Below the pieces are notes generated by a model. That model was not told the DNA's origin. It made no database searches and worked only from the letters and a program-made list of their open reading frames with translations. Below, piece after piece: positions 58,991 through 64,000 of a stretch of 64,000 nt of DNA. Made by a program: the position numbers and the translations under genes. Each line of letters begins with the position of its first letter. Position 1 is the stretch's first letter. Source of the DNA: an uncultured Alistipes sp. (GTDB lineage Bacteria > Bacteroidota > Bacteroidia > Bacteroidales > Rikenellaceae); the NCBI GenBank assembly GCA_947623965.1, contig CANQIF010000002.1:218027-282026 (forward strand), given 5' to 3'.

Positions 58991-59538
58991 AAATCTATAC
59001 CAAACAAGGCGATACGGGCCTTACATCGCTCGTCGGCGGCGAGCGGGTTTTCAAAACCGACGAACGGGTCGAAGCCTACGGCACGGTCGATGAGCTGGGG
59101 GCCTTCGCGGCACAGCTGACCGACCGCCTGCGCGCGGATGCGGGCACGGAAGCCTTTGTCGATGACCTGGTGCGCATCGGCTCGCTGCTGATGCACATCG
59201 AGGCGTTGCTGGCCGTAGGCGAGGGGGGTGCCGACAAGGTCGCACCGCTCGATGCCGCCTGGATCGAACGGCTCGAAGCGCGCATCGACGCGATGCAGGC
59301 TTCGCTCGAACCGATCACCCGGTTCACCATTCCGGGCGGACACCCGGCCGTCTCGGTCTGCCACGTCTGCCGCACGGTCTGCCGCCGCGCCGAACGGGCC
59401 GCCCTGCGGGCCGACCAGACACACGGCGTAGCTCCCGAAGTGCTGGCCTGCCTGAACCGCCTCTCGGACTATTTCTACGTGCTGGGGCGGACGCTGACGG
59501 CCTTCTACGGGGCGGAGGAAACGCAGTGGATTCCCTGA
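58987..59538 (+). CDS. PduO-type cob(I)alamin adenosyltransferase
   Basis: [68 protein letters not shown]. Confidence 0.95.
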   Translation: [183 protein letters not shown]

Positions 59539-59598
59539 GGCGGAACGCACATTTTTCAACGAAGAAGAGACGAAATCGGTATTTTCTGCGTTTATCAC

Positions 59599-59627
59599 TT
59601 GCAATTGGCTATTTTTTTATACATTTG
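59599..59627 (+). promoter_or_regulatory. Bacteroidota promoter upstream of DUF2795 gene
   Basis: ttgcaatt at 59599 and tacatttg at 59620-59627. Confidence 0.5.
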
Positions 59628-59704
59628 CAAACGGTTGCGGCGCAATGCCTCTTCGGAAGGCGGCGCGCGAGACACCGTGAATGTGAACTTAAAAACTTTC
59701 AGAC

Positions 59705-59926
59705 ATGTATTGGACTCTTGAATTGGCTTCCAAACTGGAAGATGCTCCCTGGCCCGCCACGAAAGAAGAGTTGATCGACTACGCCGTTCGTTCCGGCGCA
59801 CCGCTCGAAGTGTTGGAGAACCTGCAGGAGATCGAGGACGACGGCGATATCTACGAGTCGATCGAAGATATCTGGCCCGATTACCCGTCGAAAGACGACT
59901 TCTTCTTCAACGAGGAAGAGTATTAG
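59705..59926 (+). CDS. DUF2795 small acidic protein
   Basis: YWTLELASKLEDAPWPATKEELIDYAVRSGAPLEVLENLQEIED. Confidence 0.85.
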   Translation: MYWTLELASKLEDAPWPATKEELIDYAVRSGAPLEVLENLQEIEDDGDIYESIEDIWPDYPSKDDFFFNEEEY

Positions 59927-60031
59927 TGCGATTTTAAGCACATTTTAGACTATTAAATCCCTGTCAATCATTGAGGTTGGCGGGGATTTATTTATTTGTC
60001 CGGTCGCCTTTCATCGCCTCAAACGGCGCGA

Positions 60032-60126
60032 TTTGTTTGTCTAAAGAGCATTCTTTGGAATAAAGTTCTGAGTTTGTTTGTCTAAATTTCATTATCTTTG
60101 TCAGGCGTTGTGAGTATTAGACAAAC
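60032..60126 (+). promoter_or_regulatory. repeated TTTGTTTGTCTAAA sites upstream of integrase
   Basis: Direct copies 60032-60045 and 60073-60086; inverted TTAGACAAAC 60117-60126; TATCTTTG around 60093-60100. Confidence 0.65.
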
Positions 60127-60133
60127 TTTCATT

Positions 60134-61519
60134 ATGGGCAGACCGAAAAGACTTTATCCGCTGGGCAAGTTCCGGCACCGTGTTCCGAAAGATTTCGATA
60201 AGAATACGGCCTATCCGGTTGTGTTGGAATACACATGGAACCGGGAGATATTGCGGAAGACAACCAATATCCTTGTGAGATCGTGCGACTGGAATCCGAA
60301 TCTTCATCAGGGGCGCGGCGGCGTAAAAGCCAGTTACGGCAGCGAGGCCAAACGAATAAACGGGCTTCTGCTTGCCCGTGTCGAGAAGATTGACAGCCTG
60401 TTGGCGGAATATCAGCAAAAGCATCCGAATCAGATTACAGCGCAGGTCATCGCCGACTTTTTGGCGGACAAACCCATTATACGCGAAGACAAAGGAAAGG
60501 ACTTTGTGGAGTTCGTGCTGGAACGGCTCGAATCCGACTACTCCCGCAACCGTATCGGCAGAAGCCGCTACCAGAACGGAAAGAGCAGTATGAATATCTT
60601 TCAAATTTTTCTCCGTGCCACCAAGAAGGGGACCTACAAGCCTGACAGTATCTATGTCGGGGATATTTCGGTGGAATTAGTCGACGAATATATCAAGTGG
60701 CGCCGGGCGATTAAGCAGAACAGCGATGCGACCATCAACCACGCATTGACGCCTATTCTGAAAGCGTGCGCCTACGCTTCCGAACTGAAAATGATTGACT
60801 ATGCGGTCAATGCCCGTATTCAGGATATGCGCATTACGCTGAAGATGTCGCTTGCGGACGAGGAGAGCGAGTTCGATGGCAAGTATCTCACAAAAGAGCA
60901 GATGACTATGCTGCTGGAATACTACAAGACCTGCGCGGAACCGCGCCGCAAAGAGTTTTTGGAGATGTCCTTCTTCGCTTTCCATGCCTGCGGACTGCGC
61001 GTTGTCGATGTGATGACGCTGCAATGGAGCCATATCAATTTTGAGAAAAAGGAGTTGCGGAAGATTATGATTAAGACCAACAAACGGCATGTCATTCCGC
61101 TTACCGAACCCGCCCTGCATATCTTGCGTCAGTGGCAGGAGAAACGCGAGGGCTGCCGCTATGTCTTCGATTTGGTCAAAGAAAGCCTTGACCTCGATGA
61201 CGCCGAAGCGCTTTACAAAGCCCGCAACAATGCGACTAAGTGTATCAACCAGTCGTTAATCGTAGCGGGAGAGCAGGCGGGATTGCCGTTCAACTTGTCG
61301 ATGCACGTTGCGAGGCATACCTTCGCGGTCTTTGCGCTGAACAAAGGACTGTCGATGTCGGTTGTCAGCCGTCTGCTCGGTCATGGCAGTACGGATGTAA
61401 CAGAAAAAGTCTATGCCCGTTTTCTGCCCGAAACCCTGTCAGCTGAACTCAATAAACTAAATGAGAGTTTACAAGGTCTAGTGATAGATAGTAATTCACA
61501 GTGTAATTATGATGATTAA
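60134..61519 (+). CDS. tyrosine-type site-specific integrase
   Basis: Catalytic pattern HACGLRVVDVMTLQW...NLSMHVARHTFAVFALNKG...VSRLLGHGSTDVTEKVYAR; start likely 60134. Confidence 0.93.
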   Translation: MGRPKRLYPLGKFRHRVPKDFDKNTAYPVVLEYTWNREILRKTTNILVRSCDWNPNLHQGRGGVKASYGSEAKRINGLLLARVEKIDSLLAEYQQKHPNQITAQVIADFLADKPIIREDKGKDFVEFVLERLESDYSRNRIGRSRYQNGKSSMNIFQIFLRATKKGTYKPDSIYVGDISVELVDEYIKWRRAIKQNSDATINHALTPILKACAYASELKMIDYAVNARIQDMRITLKMSLADEESEFDGKYLTKEQMTMLLEYYKTCAEPRRKEFLEMSFFAFHACGLRVVDVMTLQWSHINFEKKELRKIMIKTNKRHVIPLTEPALHILRQWQEKREGCRYVFDLVKESLDLDDAEALYKARNNATKCINQSLIVAGEQAGLPFNLSMHVARHTFAVFALNKGLSMSVVSRLLGHGSTDVTEKVYARFLPETLSAELNKLNESLQGLVIDSNSQCNYDD

Positions 61520-61533
61520 ATTTATTTAACTAT

Positions 61534-62400
61534 ATGATCTTTACAGGAGAAAAGACGCCTCGTTCTTTTGGGGATGAATATGACAATCATATTGTATTCT
61601 CTGAACTTTACAAAATAATGGCTTTTTACGACGCATTAGCCTTTTGTAATACACATACTTTTGAGTATGCATCGTGGATATCAAAGTCTAAATTTTTATC
61701 TACCACAACATATATTTATAGTTCAATAGGAGGAACCATTGAATCAATCTCTGCTTTGTTGCATAACGGCAGGTGTAATGATGCATTTGCATTGGTAAGA
61801 AAATACTGCGATTCTATAATATTAGATACTTACAAAATATTATTGTCAAAAAAATTTCAAGACCGTTTTTATGATAGTCTATCTATAGACGTTTATAACG
61901 ATAATGAATTAAAAAAATGGATAGATGCAGAACAACAGTTATATAATGAAAAGGAAATTAAAAAAGTGTATAGTGAAATAGTTAAAGCATATCCAACCAT
62001 AACAAAAATGTTTGAACTAAATGTAAATAATACCTTATACCATAAATTACGGGATATATGTAATGCCAACATGCACTATAACTATTTTTGGACTGTTTTG
62101 GCAAATGATGCAGAAATGATTCAAGCAAGAAAAGACTTCCGCGATGATATATTGAAAAATATTTCAAAAGCCATAAGATTCTTTTTTACCATACATTTTT
62201 CCTTCATTTATGAAGGAAGTCCTTCTTATTTAATGTCTTCCGATTATATGGAGTACGCTGAAATAGGGCAGCAGCCTCCAGAAGGATCTGAAAGATGGGT
62301 TTCTCCTCCAGCTCAAGAAGCTTTTAATATTATAGTCAAAAAATATTATCCTAAAATTGCAGATTATCTTCTAAAATTAGATTTAATGGATATTGAATGA
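61534..62400 (+). CDS. uncharacterised AT-rich cargo protein, possibly HEPN/DUF5677-like
   Basis: Helical; SSIGGTIESISALLHNGRCNDAFALVRKYCDSIILDTYKIL and LRDICNANMHYNYFW; no confident family. Confidence 0.6.
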   Translation: MIFTGEKTPRSFGDEYDNHIVFSELYKIMAFYDALAFCNTHTFEYASWISKSKFLSTTTYIYSSIGGTIESISALLHNGRCNDAFALVRKYCDSIILDTYKILLSKKFQDRFYDSLSIDVYNDNELKKWIDAEQQLYNEKEIKKVYSEIVKAYPTITKMFELNVNNTLYHKLRDICNANMHYNYFWTVLANDAEMIQARKDFRDDILKNISKAIRFFFTIHFSFIYEGSPSYLMSSDYMEYAEIGQQPPEGSERWVSPPAQEAFNIIVKKYYPKIADYLLKLDLMDIE

Positions 62401-62553
62401 TGATACCCTTATATTGAGCTATAAGCAATCACCCTCCCCCTCTGCCGAGGTTGCCAGTTTGAGCGACGATTTCGCCGTATTAGGCATTGCCTGACATTGG
62501 CACAAAACGGATTATCCGAAATAATGTTTAATTTTGCAGCGTGATTTTGTTAA

Positions 62554-63225
62554 ATGATGATGTTGAAAGTTCCTCTATTGATAATTTGTGCGCTTGTGGT
62601 GGTGTTGGTGGCTGCGACTATTTTCAAACAGCACCAACGCAAGATTCTTTGGTCGGCGGCGATTCTCCTCTTTGTCGGGACGCTGCTGTTGGTCGGGATT
62701 GGCATTATCGACCCGGTAGGTGAAACGCACCCTAATCTGCCGGCGTTGACGGGTATCATCATGGCATTGGTCAGTGCTGCGGCAATGGCCTGCACCGCAG
62801 AAAAATTGTATGCTCGAAATAAGGGGAAGCAAGAAGAACAACTTGCGCAAAGCCCTTTCTATAAGCGAATCTCCACCAAAGCAGAGGGTGTTGTCCTCCC
62901 GGAGCGTCTCGATACCGAACTTGCCCGCAAGGTTTTCGCCCGTGCTATTGATGCCGGATTTATGGAGGAGAACGGAGCACACTACAAATGGAAACTGTCA
63001 AAGGCATTGCTTGCCTATATGTGCGGTCGAATCTATTGCGGAGACAGACCCACTTATACAAATATCGAGGATAGATACTATTGGACTTTCGGCAGTTCGG
63101 GCTTCTTCCCCGATGCCGAATTGAGTGCTTTGTTCGAGCAATCGGAACTTGGTCAGTCGCGACAGAACCGAAAAGATTTGACAGTTCCGCAAAAATCTCA
63201 CAAAATCGACAAATTATTCGAGTAG
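62554..63225 (+). CDS. two-TM membrane protein with C-terminal domain seen in Bacteroidales mobile elements
   Basis: N-terminal TM hairpin; ELARKVFARAIDAGFMEENGAHYKWKLSKALLAYMCGRIYCGDR. Confidence 0.6.
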   Translation: MMMLKVPLLIICALVVVLVAATIFKQHQRKILWSAAILLFVGTLLLVGIGIIDPVGETHPNLPALTGIIMALVSAAAMACTAEKLYARNKGKQEEQLAQSPFYKRISTKAEGVVLPERLDTELARKVFARAIDAGFMEENGAHYKWKLSKALLAYMCGRIYCGDRPTYTNIEDRYYWTFGSSGFFPDAELSALFEQSELGQSRQNRKDLTVPQKSHKIDKLFE

Positions 63226-63469
63226 CCCATCCGGCTGCTCTTTTTGTTTATAGCCAGCGGATTACAGCAGATGTTATCCGCCCATCCTAATTCCATCCTA
63301 ACTTGTTAGCCGGTGTTATGGTAATCTATCCTAACACTGGTCGTTTTCAACCTCTTATATATTTGCTGCCGAGAACGGAGCGATGTGCGCAATCGCTTCA
63401 AATTATGAACTGCGGCAAGGAAATCTGAGTGCGCATCAGGATTGCCGAGCCATAAAACATTTTTAGCAA

Positions 63470-63802
63470 ATGGCTCACAAAAAGAGTATAAAGGCACTCT
63501 GCGACCGGGAACTATTGGAAAAGATTCTCGGTATCGTGGAGGGACATAAAATGTTGCCCACACAGAATCGGGCGACACAGGCGTACCGTGTCTATGACAA
63601 TAAGACACTTATGGAGATGTTGCGTATCAAAGACAAATATCTGAAAAAACTGCGCGACAACGGCTATCTCAGTTATTCGCGCGAGGGCGACAAGTATTGG
63701 TACACGCAGGAGGATGTGGACCGATTCCTGCGCCGTTTCCACTACGAGGCATTTGCCACCAATTCGATGCTGCCGGAGCAGCAGGGAGGTGGGTATGTAT
63801 AG
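63470..63802 (+). CDS. helix-turn-helix (excisionase/MerR-like) protein
   Basis: VYDNKTLMEMLRIKDKYLKKLRDNGYLSYSREGDKYWYTQEDVDRFLRRF. Confidence 0.8.
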   Translation: MAHKKSIKALCDRELLEKILGIVEGHKMLPTQNRATQAYRVYDNKTLMEMLRIKDKYLKKLRDNGYLSYSREGDKYWYTQEDVDRFLRRFHYEAFATNSMLPEQQGGGYV

Positions 63803-63983
63803 CGCATTGGAATTGACCAACCGCCTCCGAGCAGAGGCGGGTCGGGTTTCGGAATCGGGATTGCCGTTGGAGGTGTTCCCGCAGCGGGTGCAGGAGATCA
63901 TCTTCAACCTCGCCACTTATGAGAATTTCGGTTTATGTGCCAAAAGGGGACATAAAGCCCTTGCAATTAACTTCATCTCATAG
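63795..63983 (+). pseudogene. 5' fragment of DUF3987-like gene, interrupted
   Basis: LPLEVFPQRVQEIIFNLATYENFG resembles DUF3987 N-terminus, then unrelated CAKRGHKALAINFIS stop. Confidence 0.5.
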
Positions 63984-64000
63984 GTTTATGTGCTTTTAAG

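Larger units (their letters stand above)
60000..64000 (+). mobile_element. left portion of an integrase-bearing mobile element (right end outside window; left boundary approximate)
   Basis: Composition drop, tyrosine recombinase, AT-rich cargo, HTH/excisionase-like gene, truncated DUF3987-like gene. Confidence 0.75.

Overview
This window is a GC-rich Bacteroidota chromosome segment. Gene content, TAnnTTTG promoters and protein style suggest an Alistipes-like Bacteroidales (inference). About 50 genes can be supported. They include glyA (3' end), glmS, glmM, dnaN, dnaQ-like exonuclease, rex, a short ribF-like gene, htpG, trxA, dnaE, aroE, hisS, ettA, rubrerythrin, a permuted ribD-like gene, a TolC/HlyD/ABC-2 export operon, a TonB-type outer-membrane receptor next to a LytS/LytTR two-component pair, mazG and a PduO-type adenosyltransferase. 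Near 60.0 kb the composition drops into an AT-richer integrase-bearing mobile element that runs off the right edge. The main unexplained signal is in the intergenic DNA. About 20 copies of an interspersed ~90-105 bp element occur in seven intergenic regions, in two related types. Each copy starts with a short hairpin (P0) whose stem sequence differs among copies yet is nearly always fully base-paired. P0 is followed by a GC-rich core in which three further helices (P1, P2, P3) co-vary between copies and between types, with P1 and P2 crossing in pseudoknot order or competing. AT-rich TTGAATN heptads commonly precede P0. I regard this as a candidate undescribed structured repeat, RNA or single-stranded DNA. 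No tRNA, rRNA or CRISPR array was seen. No database search was possible, so product names come from motif and family recognition by eye.
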